The notes: a model not told the origin generated them from the letters alone. A stretch of DNA of 64,000 bases from Holacanthus passer (GCA_025331565.1 JAFREQ010000011.1:11552001-11616000); one strand, 5' to 3'; shown: positions 53,101 to 62,400, numbered from the stretch's first letter. Numbers and translations: made by a program.

Positions 53101-54685
53101 CCCACATTATTTTAATACCAACATTAGCATTCAGGGTGATGACAGACACCTGCTGTGCCTTGTGAAAATGGGATGCACCTGCCACACACCACACGATGCT
53201 GGGCTGCATCCTTTTATCCAGGAAAATAATGAAAAGAAAGTTGCGCGGAGATTGGAAATGAAGGAGCAGGCTGATGACACATAGCAAGATGTGGGCAGGG
53301 TGAGGGGAAAAAGAAGTGAGGGTTAAGTGGTTGATTGACAGGCAAATAAACAGATCAGTTAACACCTCTTGTTAGCAGTCCCAGCTGATAGCTTCCGCCT
53401 TCCTCCTCTCTTGCACCTGGCTTTGATCCTGAATTATGAAAGATGTCTTTAGAATTTATTTTCCGACTTCTGAATCTCTTTCGCATTCAATTGAATATTC
53501 TTGTATAGCAACATGTTCCTCAACCTTAATTTAACACGTTCGGGTTGTTTTGAACTGTCCTCTCAGACTCATATCAGCTCTATGGATGAACGAACATTTG
53601 AATAAACATTTTTTAAGAGCGAGAAAATGTCACTGAAAATACAAACATTAACAGTGGGACTTGGGCTGTGTGTGAGCATTAACACTGGCACTGGTGTGAA
53701 ATTAACACTGGCACTTGACGGGGTACAGGACTTCTCTTAACATTTATCTAGAAATGTGAGTTTACTTTTCTGTTACATAAAAGTAAATCACTGACTAATA
53801 TCTGTGAAATATACAGCAGATCCAAGACTAGGAGCTTGAAGCCAGACTACCTGTTATCTAACCATGATTTTGTTTTTGTTTTTTTGAGAGTGAATTTTTC
53901 ACCTCTCTCTCCTCCTCCTCCAGGTGCAGACCACCACCATGTGCATCTCCGTCAGTCTGAGTGGGTCGGTGGTGTTGGGCTGCCTCTTCGCTCCCAAGGT
54001 CCACATCATCCTGTTCCAGCCACAGAAGAATGTCAGCACTCTCAGAGTGGCCACCACCCGCTTCAGCGTCACCACCGGCCCAGGCTCCAGCTTCTCTCAA
54101 GGTACCACCTGATAATATCACTGTAGCCATTGCTCTTCATAAAAACAGTAATACTTATAACGCCAAATGTGACATTATTACACTATCATAACTAGTTTAT
54201 CATTATATGAGGCCACCTTTCTGTCATACTTCTACTGTTGTATTCTCTTTACCTTTTTACAAATCATGCAAGATTCAGGTCAGACAAACCAGAAAGAAAG
54301 AAAAAAACTGTTTTTCCAGTGTTCTTTTGTTTGATTAAACAAACAGTTAAAAGCATATAAAATACAGAGCTTTTGTGTCATTTCCAGAAATCAGTAATTG
54401 GAGGATAGAGACCCACTGTTTCTGGATAATTAATTGAAAATGTGATGTTAACACATACAAACATAACCAGATTACTTGATTATCATGCTGCTAAATCATC
54501 TGTAAGCACATGGTCATCCCAGCTGTTTACAGTACAGTAGCTCAGTGGAAAATGAATTGTTTGTGTAATCCAAAAGAACTGAAGGGTTTTTTTTAATTTT
54601 ATGTTTGGCAGCATCAGCCTCCAATGTTGTTCCAACGGTGTGTAACGGACGAGAGGTGGTGGACTCCACAACGTCCTCCTTGTGA
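34620..54685 (+). CDS. grm2: Metabotropic glutamate receptor 2 (complete, five coding exons)
   Basis: This is a class C GPCR, Gi/o-coupled and mainly presynaptic, that senses glutamate and lowers cAMP and transmitter release. Exons 34620-35147, 45218-46055, 48241-49304, 53924-54101 and 54612-54685 join in frame to 893 codons plus TGA. Visible in order: a hydrophobic signal peptide (about 17-36), the Venus flytrap domain, a nine-Cys cysteine-rich domain (C522-C575), seven TM helices (about 588-840), and a short tail ending TSSL, a class I PDZ ligand. Glutamate-binding residues of the family are kept: Arg84 and Arg88 (RGIQR), SYASTSA, STVASEGDYGE, VASDGWGA and the Lys of ESKIMFVVNA. The tail VVDSTTSSL and the tex264/parp3 neighbours favour grm2 over grm3, though parts of the flytrap look grm3-like. 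One oddity is Gln799 in TM6. The a or b ohnolog is not resolved. Confidence 0.95.
35148..45217 (+). other. grm2: grm2 intron after coding exon 1
   Basis: A 10.07 kb intron. Open frames are short and show no domain. I see no RNA gene, no intact mobile element and no long tandem repeat. The left end has an A13 run (35156-35168) close to the donor, and about 40660-40860 is very AT-rich. Confidence 0.75.
45218..46055 (+). CDS. grm2: grm2 coding exon 2: ligand-binding core
   Basis: The acceptor is cttattctag before GTGGCCAAC; it starts phase 0 and ends phase 1 at TTCGAAG|gtgagt. It encodes VANLLRLFQIPQISYAST and on to the flytrap C-terminal lobe (DYILKVKFE). N-glycosylation sequons are visible (FNWTYVS, MNVTFTW, YNNTRNP, CPNSTK). 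It is CpG- and GC-rich compared with the flanking introns. Confidence 0.96.
46056..48240 (+). other. grm2: grm2 intron after coding exon 2
   Basis: A 2.2 kb AT-rich intron carrying a decayed L1-like LINE fragment on the - strand at about 47185-47576. Nothing else is recognised. Confidence 0.8.
47185..47576 (-). mobile_element. L1-like LINE fossil, end of ORF2
   Basis: Two overlapping - strand frames look like the last part of a fish L1-type ORF2. 47316-47576 contains SFFITPHIKSKQS, resembling the segment before the Cys-rich region. 47185-47388 contains SLKHWVDIVKEILRMERMAF, resembling the C-terminal helix. A frameshift separates them and the expected Cys motif is eroded. Confidence is limited because the match is by eye. 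Confidence 0.5.
48241..49304 (+). CDS. grm2: grm2 coding exon 3: cysteine-rich domain and TM1-TM6
   Basis: The acceptor is tttcaccttcag; it completes a phase-1 codon and ends phase 0 at TACAGG|gtgagt. It encodes APFRPPDTEN, the nine-Cys domain (QPGDVCCWICIPCQPYQY), TM1-TM6, the conserved i2 loop LLTKTNRIARIF, and KTRKCPENFNEAKFIGFTMY. The TM6 motif reads WLAFQPIFY where the family normally has WLAF followed by a hydrophobic residue and Pro (Gln799, codon 49269-49271). Confidence 0.97.
49305..53923 (+). other. grm2: grm2 intron after coding exon 3
   Basis: A 4.6 kb intron. There is a short imperfect AGAC/AGAT tetranucleotide run at about 50131-50151. No exon, RNA gene or recognisable element is seen. 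Confidence 0.75.
50131..50151. repeat. Imperfect AGAC/AGAT tetranucleotide run
   Basis: Alternating agac and agat units in the grm2 intron after coding exon 3. Confidence 0.7.
53924..54101 (+). CDS. grm2: grm2 coding exon 4: TM7 and proximal tail
   Basis: The acceptor is ctcctcctccag and the donor is CTCAAG|gtacca. It encodes VQTTTMCISVSLSGSV, CLFAPKVHIILFQPQ and the variable tail up to SSFSQ. It starts phase 0 and ends phase 1. Confidence 0.96.
54102..54611 (+). other. grm2: grm2 last intron
   Basis: A 510-base AT-rich intron between exons 4 and 5. No other feature is seen. Confidence 0.85.
54612..54685 (+). CDS. grm2: grm2 coding exon 5: C-terminal tail
   Basis: The acceptor is tatgtttggcag; 23 residues follow after the split alanine codon and end with TGA. 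VPTVCNGREVVDSTTSSL is the group II mGlu signature tail; VVDSTTSSL matches GRM2, where GRM3 has VLDSTTSSL. The terminal TSSL is a PDZ-binding motif. Confidence 0.95.
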
Positions 54686-54876
54686 AGATGAGCCGAGTTC
54701 CTTTGCCAAGCATTGTAAACAGTTATATAATCACTAGTCCTGAATCAGGTGTCTCAGATATTAAAGAGGTCACGCAGACGATCGTCCTGACTTTGTTGTC
54801 CTCAAAGTGCTGTGAGTACAATGTCCCAATTATTTTATTTCGTTCTTTGACTCGTAGCGATTTTAAATGAGATGCC

Positions 54877-54882
54877 AATAAA
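54877..54882 (+). terminator. grm2: grm2 proximal polyadenylation signal
   Basis: AATAAA (gatgccaataaagtcgc) 192 bases past the stop. Confidence 0.5.
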
Positions 54883-55025
54883 GTCGCATATAGCCCTTGT
54901 TTTTATTGAAGATTCTACTTGCAACAATGGAGTAAATTATAGTAAATCTGTTAAATGTAATATATACAAGACGTTTTTAATGTAGATTTTGGTGAACCAG
55001 TTTGTGCTTTCTTGTAATTTATGTA

Positions 55026-55031
55026 AATAAA
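55026..55031 (+). terminator. grm2: grm2 distal polyadenylation signal
   Basis: AATAAA (gtaaataaaatgtg) followed by a TG/T-rich stretch (tgtgttttttatt) typical of a downstream element. This makes it a somewhat better candidate than the proximal signal. Confidence 0.5.
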
Positions 55032-55050
55032 ATGTGTTTTTTATTAATAC

Positions 55051-56400
55051 CATAATGAATTATAGTCTCACCATTTCTTTCCACATCATCATGAGATGCA
55101 TATTCCAGAGGATGCTTTGAGATATTGATGTTGCTTAGCTTGACACTGTAAACACAGAAAAGTGTAACCTGCACAAATTTGCCAAACATGCTGTCATGCT
55201 ACACTGTTACATGTCATTTATGCCCCTGCCTACTGCTGCAAACCAGTAAATATCCATAACAGGCTAAACTAACCGCACATATACAGTGTTTTTCATCCTT
55301 CTTGGACACTTTGCACTTCCTTACTTTGCCACTCATCCACCCATTCACACCATTAATACACTGACGGTGACAGAGTTGCCATGCATGGGTTCGCTGTCTT
55401 GCTTAAGGACACTTCCACATGTGGACAGAAACAGGTGGGGATTTAATCACCAACAATAAATGGACATCCTGCTCTACCTCCTGAGCCACAGCCCTAAAAC
55501 AAATCCATGAATAAACCTGTGGAAATGACTATTTAAAATACACGATGAAGTTAAATTTGGACTCAGTCTCAGTTGTGAAATCTAAGCTGTCTAATATTTA
55601 TCAGCCTCAATCTACACCATCTGCCAAGACCAAACAGTCTCTACATGGAAATTACCAGCACAAATATCATCATCTGCTGATATGGGAGAAAAAACCCCAC
55701 CAAAGCTGTGGCAGGAATACACCCAGCAGTCAGTACCCATGTGTACACCAGGCAGATGCTTTGAAAAACATGCTCATACAGTATGTGTGATTTAACACTG
55801 CCACCTTGTGTCCACACTGTTTGATCTAATCTTGCACAGTGAAACTCAGGGTCTTGTTGTAAATGGAGAATTTACATGTGGAGGAAGTGGATAGATAATC
55901 TGAGTCTGACATTATTAAGTGGCCATCATCAAATTACTATTACATTAAACAGGTACAGCACAAAGTCCAGGCTGTGTTGGTGAGATTGTGATAAAGAAAC
56001 CACCATGTTAGGGTTAATATTTAGAGACATGATGACGAGATAATAAGAATAAACCTGGTAATTAGCATGTTATTAAAAGGAAAAACGTCATTGATACCTT
56101 ATCAATATGTATACAAGTAATTTAATTAGTCTTTATGATACTGAGTCTTTATCAAGTAAACAAATTAATTTAAAGTTTACATTTTTATTGTGTTAATGTT
56201 AGCATGTGTTGATGCTGTTAGCATGTGTTAATTTTGTTAGCTTGATGTTCTTAGTATGATACTATTATTCTAAAGTTATTCAAAAAGTCCTTATTATTTT
56301 TGTGCTTTTAAGGACCAAATGGGCTCAAATGTGAAGCTATTGCGTCTTTAGATGTTTACAGGAGATAACAGCGCTGGTTTATCTCACACAAGATGATATT
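55051..56400. other. Intergenic stretch between grm2 and parp3
   Basis: Holds a reverse-oriented tRNA-derived SINE fossil (about 55283-55492) and a patch at about 56195-56260 with repeated tgttagcatgtgtt units, resembling a dispersed fish repeat. RRP9, which lies between GRM2 and PARP3 in human, is not present. Confidence 0.6.
55283..55492 (-). repeat. tRNA-derived SINE fossil (copy 2, reverse)
   Basis: Reverse-strand relative of the copy at 4160-4340: a perfect 21-base match in the A-box region and a shared body (gaagtgtccttaagcaagac on the - strand). The B box is degraded (gattaaatcc). It is an intergenic insertion between grm2 and parp3. Confidence 0.7.
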
Positions 56401-56692
56401 TTCCCTCTGTCAACATTTGTAAACACACACCGGGTCAAGCTAGGTGGCGGTATAGCCGTTAGCTAGCTGCTGTTTCCATCGGCTCCACCCAGCAGAAGCG
56501 AGAAGGGAAAACTGGAGATTACAGTCGAGCTCCTCCTCTTCCTCTCACTGTAAAGTCAATGTAAACTTCCCGAAAACCTCACTTATAGACACATCCAGCC
56601 CGGTGACACCCTCAGCAGCGAGGACGCCCTGTCTGTCTGTCTCTGTCTGTCTGTCTGTCTCTGACTTCCTGTCCCGACTCTAAAGTTAAAAG
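56400..56692 (+). other. parp3: parp3 promoter region and non-coding first exon
   Basis: A GC-richer patch ends at a strong donor, AAAAG|gtgagtat (56692/56693), upstream of the first parp3 coding exon. The likely exon includes a CTGT tetranucleotide run (56629-56662). There is no TATA box. The transcription start is not determinable. Confidence 0.55.
56629..56662. repeat. parp3: (CTGT)n run in the parp3 leader
   Basis: Interrupted CTGT tetranucleotides within the likely first exon, 30 bases before its donor. Confidence 0.85.
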
Positions 56693-56973
56693 GTGAGTAT
56701 CAGCTGAGGGGAATTCAGGTCGTTTGCGTGATAAACATGGAGGGTGGAGGCTTTTTAAATACCTCAAACTACTGTTGTATAATGCTCATTAGCTCTTAGT
56801 TATGCTAGTACACGGTAGCTGACTTGTAATTACTCAGTAACTACATGTTTTGAGGGGTTTATTCATGTGTTTTGCTGCACAAGAGGAGGGTTAGCTGGTG
56901 TGAGCTGGCATGTCTGGACTTGCTCCTGATGACAAACATGGCAGGTTTGTGTGCAGCCTTTAAATCCAGGATC

Positions 56974-57150
56974 ATGCCACCAAAGAGAAGAGCTGCTGCT
57001 GCCAAGGCCGGTGGTAAGAAGGCGAAGGGGGAGACACCGAAGCCCAAGGATGCATTCACCTCTGCAAAAGAGGCCCTCCTGGCTGCAGGGCCACAGGTGA
57101 AAGGGAAGAGGAAGGTGGATGAGCACTGCTCTCTGTCAGGCAGCGGAGAG
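56974..57150 (+). CDS. parp3: parp3 coding exon 1: basic N-terminus
   Basis: It holds 59 codons and ends phase 0 at GGAGAG|gtgagg. The start is chosen at ATG 56974 (A at -3) because MPPKRR resembles the basic start of the family. The exon's acceptor is uncertain: candidates end at 56884 (ctgcacaag), 56944 (catggcag) and 56956 (tgtgtgcag). The first would include the upstream in-frame ATGs. Confidence 0.8.
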
Positions 57151-60100
57151 GTGAGGAGGATGATCTATGACACCACGCATCCTCACTTACACTGCATTTA
57201 AAGTGGAGGATTAACATGGTCTGTGTTTCCTCCACCAGGTGTATGAGGACTACGACTGCATGCTCAATCAGACCAACATTGGACACAACAATAATAAGTT
57301 TTATGTGGTTCAAGTTGTTAAAGGAAACAACAGTTACTATTCGTGGAACAGGTGGGGCCGAGTGGTAAGTTCGTCCTGCAGCAGATTCCTACTAAACTTA
57401 GTCTGTTTTACTCATTTATCTCTTTAAATGTTGTAATATTTGCAACTACTGTACTTGTTCATTGGGATAAAAACATCTATTTGATTCCCATTTTTCTGAT
57501 GTTCTTTTGTTTCCATGTTTCAAAGGGCTTGTTGAAACGAATGATCCTAATTGAGTCAAATTTTTACTGCGCACTTTGTGCAAAGATAAGTGTGTTGTCA
57601 AATGAATATGCTAATTATCCTAATTAATGTTATCATAAGCATAACCGATGATGTTTAATAGACTGTGGCGATGGATGGATGGACTTTTGGCAGCTCTTAC
57701 AGCTCATGATGGTGTGTTTCATTTTGTTATATAAAGCAAATTGCCCCTGATTGCCTCATCTCTCATCTAAATTCAGGGGGAAGTGGGACAAAGCAAACTT
57801 AACAGGTTTGATACGCCTGAGAATGCTGTCAAGGACTTTGAGAAAAAGTTTAAGGACAAGACAAAGAACAACTGGAGCGATCGGCTGAATTTTGTGTCCC
57901 ACCCTGGGAAGTACACCCTGATTGAGGTGGATGGAGAAGAGGATGCTGAGGTCAAGGTAAATGTTAAGTGCATGCCACGAGAACAAGGAGCACTGAATAT
58001 GAAACTTCTGAATATGAGACTCCACAACAGACTTCACTGGAGAATGAAAAAGAACAAGCCTTCTACTGTACTTTTTGGTATTGCAGGTGGACAGTGTTGA
58101 TGGAAAGGCTGTCAAAGTCACTAAAAATGTCCTGCCATGCACCCTTGACGGCGCTACACAGAAGCTCATCGAGCTCATATTCAGCAATGACATGTTCAAG
58201 GAGGCGATGGAATGTATGAACCTAGGTGGGTGTGTCTCAGTTTACCAACCTTTTCATAGAAACAGGTTCAAGCAGCATGCTACAGTTCATTGAGCATTAA
58301 TACCTGTTCTGTAACTTCCATGTTCAGTTAAAGCACCTGATGATCTAAATGGAGTTGAAAATCTTTGAGTTATTTGCTTCAAAATGTAGGAAAGTGGAGA
58401 TTAAAGAGTGCAGAATGTGACATGTAAATGATTGACCAAAGGGTGAAGTCTGCATTTACACAGTAGTCCCCTTATCTCAGCCTTTTGAATGTATCTGATG
58501 AGTATCTTGGGCTTTGATGACAAGATCATGGTTATTTTTTTATCTAACTTTGACAGTAATTGAAGTAATAATTTGCTCCTTAAAATAGACAAGATACACA
58601 CTGTGAGCTGCCTTTTCAAATATACAATAACTACTCTGGTTTGTGGTTTTTGTGTGTGTGTGTGTGTGTGTGTGGTAAACAGATATCAAGAAGATGCCTT
58701 TGGGCAAACTCAGTAAGATACAGATTGCAAAGGGCTTTGAAGTGTTGGAGGAGATTGAGGCAGCCATGAACCAAAAAAGAGGAAACGCACGTCTGGAAGA
58801 ACTTTCCTCAAAGTTCTTCACAACAATCCCGCACAACTTTGGCCGGAACAGACCTCCAACCATCAACAGCAAAGAGATTGTGGATAAGAAGAAAGAGATG
58901 CTTATGGTGAGATTTATTTTAGATTATATGTTGGAATGAGATGTCTTTCTGTGATGTTGTTTCACTCCTAAAGTCACTCTCCTACATGCTCTGTAAAGGT
59001 GCTGGCTGACATTGAGCTTGCCCAGACTCTGAAGTCAGAGACTGAAAAGGCTCAGGAAGACATGATAGAGACAGTTCCTCACTCTCTAGACCAGGACTAC
59101 AGTTCTCTCAATTGCAGGCTCAGTCTACTGGAAACGAATACAGACATGTTTAAGGTACTGTGTCATAAGCTATAATAAAGTTCAGTAAATACAATGCACT
59201 CATGACTTATCTCAGATCATCTTCCTTTCATGTTGTCCTCTTTTCCACCAATATTAATTTTTTTTTGTTGTATGTAAAGATCATCGAGAAGTACCTGAAA
59301 GCGACTTCAGAGGGCTACCGCAAACCAAAAATTATCAATGTTTGGGAACTCGATCGAGAGACAGAGGTAGGAAATGCAGTCGGTGTTTGTTTAATGTGAT
59401 ACAGAAGACTATGACCTAACACATGTGCACGTTGCAGGGAGAGCGGTTTAGCGAGCATGATAGTCTGGAGAACCGCCGTCTGCTGTGGCACGGTACAAAC
59501 ATAGCAGTGGTGGCAGCCATCCTGAAGAGTGGTCTGAGGATAATGCCCCACTCAGGAGGGCGTGTTGGTCGCGGTATCTATTTTGCATCTGAAAACAGCA
59601 AGTCTGCAGGTTATGGTGAGGCTGTATGAAATGATAAGGACTGAATGCGATTAATAATGACATTTCAATCCTAATGATTATATGGTGTTTGAAGAATGAC
59701 ATTTTTCTGCCATGTCTTTTAAGTGTGCACCTCTAAAAACACCGGAGTGATGTTTCTGAGTGAGGTAGCCCTGGGCAAAGAAAAGACCATCACTAAAGAT
59801 GATTGTTCCTTGAAAAAGGCTCCTCCAGGCTTTGATAGTGTGGTGGCACGAGGATCTGTGGAACCAGGTACAATACTTCCTCAATTTTTCAAACAAGTTC
59901 ACTGTCACTATATTGAGAGAGCCACATGTCTTTTGTGTCTAAAAAGGCAAAGTTTAAGCTGCATTTATAGCAACTTAAAAGAAACAACAAATTTATGTTT
60001 GAATTCTTGTATTTTCAATAAAAATTATACTTGGCTTATTTTGTTACTAGTTTCTCCAATATTGCTGAGAAGGAAAGCATTCAACAACCAATGTGTTGTA

Positions 60101-60329
60101 TGATCTCATGTGGTATCTTTGGCTGGTAAAGTTGTTAAATCCTGTTTTTTCAGATCCATCCAAGGATGTCTTCATCACCCTGGAGGGCAAGAAGATTGCT
60201 GTGCCTCAGGGTAAGGCCATAGATCAGCCCCAGTTCTCAGACAGCTACTTCAGCAACAGTGAATATCTCATCTACAAAGAGAGCCAGTGTCGCCTTCGCT
60301 ACCTGCTGGAGCTGCACATGCATTACTAA
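56974..60329 (+). CDS. parp3: PARP3 mono-ADP-ribosyltransferase (complete, ten coding exons)
   Basis: A nuclear, DNA-break-activated ADP-ribosyltransferase acting in double-strand-break repair. Exons 56974-57150, 57239-57364, 57777-57956, 58087-58225, 58683-58906, 58999-59154, 59280-59366, 59438-59615, 59724-59867 and 60154-60329 join in frame to 528 codons, close to human PARP3 (about 533). Visible in order: a basic N-terminus (MPPKRR, GGKKAK; possible NLS), the WGR domain with WGR at 98-100, the helical regulatory domain from about 190 to 320, and the ART domain. The catalytic triad is intact: His381 (LLWHGTN), Tyr411 (GRGIYFAS) and Glu507 (NSEYLIYKES). The short N-terminus and the ending CRLRYLLELHMHY separate it from PARP1 and PARP2. 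In-frame ATGs at 56929 and 56938 could extend the N-terminus. gpr62 follows on the same strand, as in human. Confidence 0.96.
57239..57364 (+). CDS. parp3: parp3 coding exon 2: WGR domain, first half
   Basis: The acceptor is tttcctccaccag and the donor is CGAGTG|gtaagt. It holds 42 codons, phase 0 both ends, encoding VYEDYDCMLNQTNI, NNNKFYVVQ and WNRWGRV. Confidence 0.96.
57365..57776 (+). other. parp3: parp3 intron 2
   Basis: A 412-base AT-rich intron. No feature is seen. Confidence 0.9.
57777..57956 (+). CDS. parp3: parp3 coding exon 3: WGR domain, second half
   Basis: The acceptor is tctaaattcag and the donor is GTCAAG|gtaaat. It holds 60 codons encoding GEVGQSKLNRF, AVKDFEKKFKDKTKNNW and HPGKYTLIEV. 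Confidence 0.96.
58087..58225 (+). CDS. parp3: parp3 coding exon 4: entry to the regulatory domain
   Basis: The acceptor is ggtattgcag; it ends phase 1 at AACCTAG|gtgggt. It encodes VDSVDGKAV, then TQKLIELIFSNDMFKEAM. Confidence 0.95.
58226..58682 (+). other. parp3: parp3 intron 4
   Basis: A 457-base intron whose 3' end is a (TG)12 run (58651-58674) that stops eight bases before the acceptor AG. It takes the place of a normal pyrimidine tract. Confidence 0.9.
58651..58674. repeat. parp3: (TG)12 microsatellite at a splice acceptor
   Basis: Twelve TG units end eight bases before exon 5 of parp3, with only gtaaacag between the run and the exon. Confidence 0.97.
58683..58906 (+). CDS. parp3: parp3 coding exon 5: helical regulatory domain
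   Basis: It completes a phase-1 codon and ends phase 0 at CTTATG|gtgaga. It encodes DIKKMPLGKLSKIQIAKGFE and FFTTIPHNFGRNRPPTINS, the PARP regulatory-domain signature. Its length, 224 bases, is not a multiple of three, so skipping would shift the frame. Confidence 0.96.
58999..59154 (+). CDS. parp3: parp3 coding exon 6
   Basis: It holds 52 codons. It encodes VLADIELAQTL, then VPHSLDQDYSSLNCRLSLL, the end of the regulatory domain and start of the ART domain. The acceptor ctctgtaaag is weak but keeps the frame. Confidence 0.93.
59280..59366 (+). CDS. parp3: parp3 coding exon 7
   Basis: It holds 29 codons encoding IIEKYLKATSEGYRKPKI and VWELDRETE (ART domain). The acceptor is ttgtatgtaaag and the donor is ACAGAG|gtagga. 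Confidence 0.93.
59438..59615 (+). CDS. parp3: parp3 coding exon 8: catalytic His and Tyr
   Basis: The acceptor is gcacgttgcag; it ends phase 1 at GGTTATG|gtgagg. It encodes LLWHGTN (His381), GLRIMPHSGGRVGRGIYFAS (Tyr411) and SKSAGY. Confidence 0.97.
59724..59867 (+). CDS. parp3: parp3 coding exon 9
   Basis: The acceptor is tgtcttttaag; it ends phase 1 at GAACCAG|gtacaa. It encodes VCTSKNTGVMFLSEVALGK and PPGFDSVVARGSVEP. The segment after SAGY is about four residues shorter than in human PARP3 and closer in length to PARP2. Confidence 0.95.
60154..60329 (+). CDS. parp3: parp3 coding exon 10: catalytic Glu and C-terminus
   Basis: The acceptor is cctgttttttcag and the stop is TAA. It encodes DPSKDVFITLEGKKIAVPQG and SEYLIYKESQCRLRYLLEL with catalytic Glu507. 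Confidence 0.97.
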
Positions 60330-61210
60330 TTCAGCTCAAGCTTAGAAGCAGGTCCTTAGACAGAGAAAGGCTTCTCATTCCCTCTATATAATGGGCTTCC
60401 TAAAAAGCTTGGCTGTGCTGTTTTCCTATAATAACATGGTTATTTTCTTTATTGCAGTTATTGTGTAGATATTCCTGTCATGATGCATAATGTGCCTTAT
60501 ATTTTGCACACTGTAAAACTGACCTGAGTGTCATAGACTGCACTTCTGTTTTAACAAATTCTGTTTTTAATTTTCCCATGCAATGAAAAAAATTACTTTT
60601 AAAACGAACTTACTTCATCTTGATTTTTGAGAGTCTAAAATATTTGCACTTTTTTTTCTTTTTCTTCTCATGCTGCACCTTATTTTCTATTTGGTATTTC
60701 AATCGTGATTTTAGTAGCTTGCCTTTTACAGAATGCTTTATTTAATCAAACTGATAATGCTAATATAAACTTGTCTCTTAGGAAAAAATATCTTTGGTAC
60801 GTGGGTGGAATTTACCGTGTGCTTTTGCAGTTATATAGACATTTTTAATAATGTTATAAAGTAGAGCGGGAGTAAAAATGTTACTCTATGCAGAGATACA
60901 TTTACAGGCAGAAGTACAAAGTGCAATTTGTGGTTAATGTTAAAGTACTGCTATAAATCAAATATTTCGCTGAGCTGTTGAAGAAAGACTCTGAAAGTGC
61001 TTCTGCAATGCAAAATAATGTAACATGTAAGTCAGGACTAGCCTGGGCAAATTTCTTGCCCAGTAGGTCCTCTAGCATCATTACAAATGCCACCATATGG
61101 TGTCAGTAATGAGCAGCTCCCTTTGTAATGGAATTGCCTCAGCATTTTTGCACTAAAGCATTACTTGAATCATTGATTAGTCAATAAACTAAAGTGCACC
61201 TCCAACTTGT
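60330..61210 (+). other. parp3: parp3 3' UTR
   Basis: AT-rich sequence from the stop to the AATAAA at 61183-61188, which is followed by a T/G-rich stretch (acttgttgcagtggttttcc). Weaker AT-rich signals between 60550 and 60800 could give shorter ends. Confidence 0.5.
61183..61188 (+). terminator. parp3: parp3 polyadenylation signal
   Basis: AATAAA (agtcaataaactaaag) with a GT-rich element 20-40 bases downstream. Confidence 0.5.
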
Positions 61211-62400
61211 TGCAGTGGTTTTCCTTTTGGAGCTTGAAGACTTTTTGCATCCAGTGTTACAACTTGTGTGGTTGTCATTGTTTAATAATGTTTTGTTCAG
61301 TATGTTGCAGATTTTGTTTGTATGACAGTAATACATCTAGAAAAAGATGGTGATGATGGTGTGTGAACAAATTAAATAATATAGTCTTAAAAGATGCTAA
61401 ACAACAGTTCAGATCGAGGTTAACTTCAAATTTACATCCTGTGCAGCTAATGCATATTCTCAAATAATCATGTTTATGATATCACTTATTTGTCTTTGAG
61501 TTCAGATAAGAATCCTGCACTCTAACCTACCTTGAGAGAAGAGTAAGTAATTAAAACACTTAAATATTTAAAAGACTATAAAAATAAAAATGACTGGCTA
61601 ACCTTACTTCAACACCATTTTTCTTACTGTGGTTTTTAATTCACATGTTAGATATATTTATCAGGAAAATTGAATCAACATGAACAGGACTATTGAGTTA
61701 ATGTTTAGACACATGCATTTTATCTCAATTTTAGAATTGAAGGGTCATGAAAAATTATCTTAATAGTCCTGTCATCTCAGTTCAATTAACCCAGTCTTCA
61801 TCTGGGTTAGATGAAACATACTATTGCCTTTTATATGTCTGCACTAAGACAGATTTATAAGGAACAAAAATATCCAGGTGGGGTACTTGGGATGTAGTCA
61901 TATTTCATATTTACATATTTCAAGAATTTCCTTCGGGATTGATAAAGTTCTTATCTTATGAAGATGGGATTTTGAGGCTCATCATTAGGATACAATTACC
62001 TTTATAGATGTAAACTAGTATGCATTTGGTTGTAGTACATTTTATCTCTATGACTATAACAGTCAATCCCTCACTTACTGTCAGTGAAGCAGCTCCATCC
62101 TGAGTTTCCCCCTGAACTGGTGGAAAGTAGGACCCAGGGAGACTGGGTTGTGGAAGTGGGACAGTGAAGTGTGTGTCTATTTGAAAGAGAAAAAAAAAAA
62201 CACAATACAATGTGTGACAGTCACTGCCATACACAGCACAGGACAGCAATGAGAGTGTTAGTGGAGGAGAGGGAGGAAGCATCATTTAATCATGATGGAA
62301 TCAGTGATCAGCACATCTTTAATTGGAGATATTCATGTGTGATAAGTCTGGACCTCTGGAGCCTCTGTTCTGAAGAACCAAACCACACACTGGGTTAACT
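61211..62400. other. Intergenic stretch between parp3 and gpr62
   Basis: AT-rich sequence with no coding exon seen. It includes a short sequence at about 61919-61958 that looks like the 3' tail of a fish retroposon. Confidence 0.6.

Larger units (their letters stand above)
54686..55050 (+). other. grm2: grm2 3' UTR
   Basis: Short AT-rich sequence after the stop, with two AATAAA hexamers at 54877-54882 and 55026-55031. Which one is used cannot be told from sequence. Confidence 0.5.
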
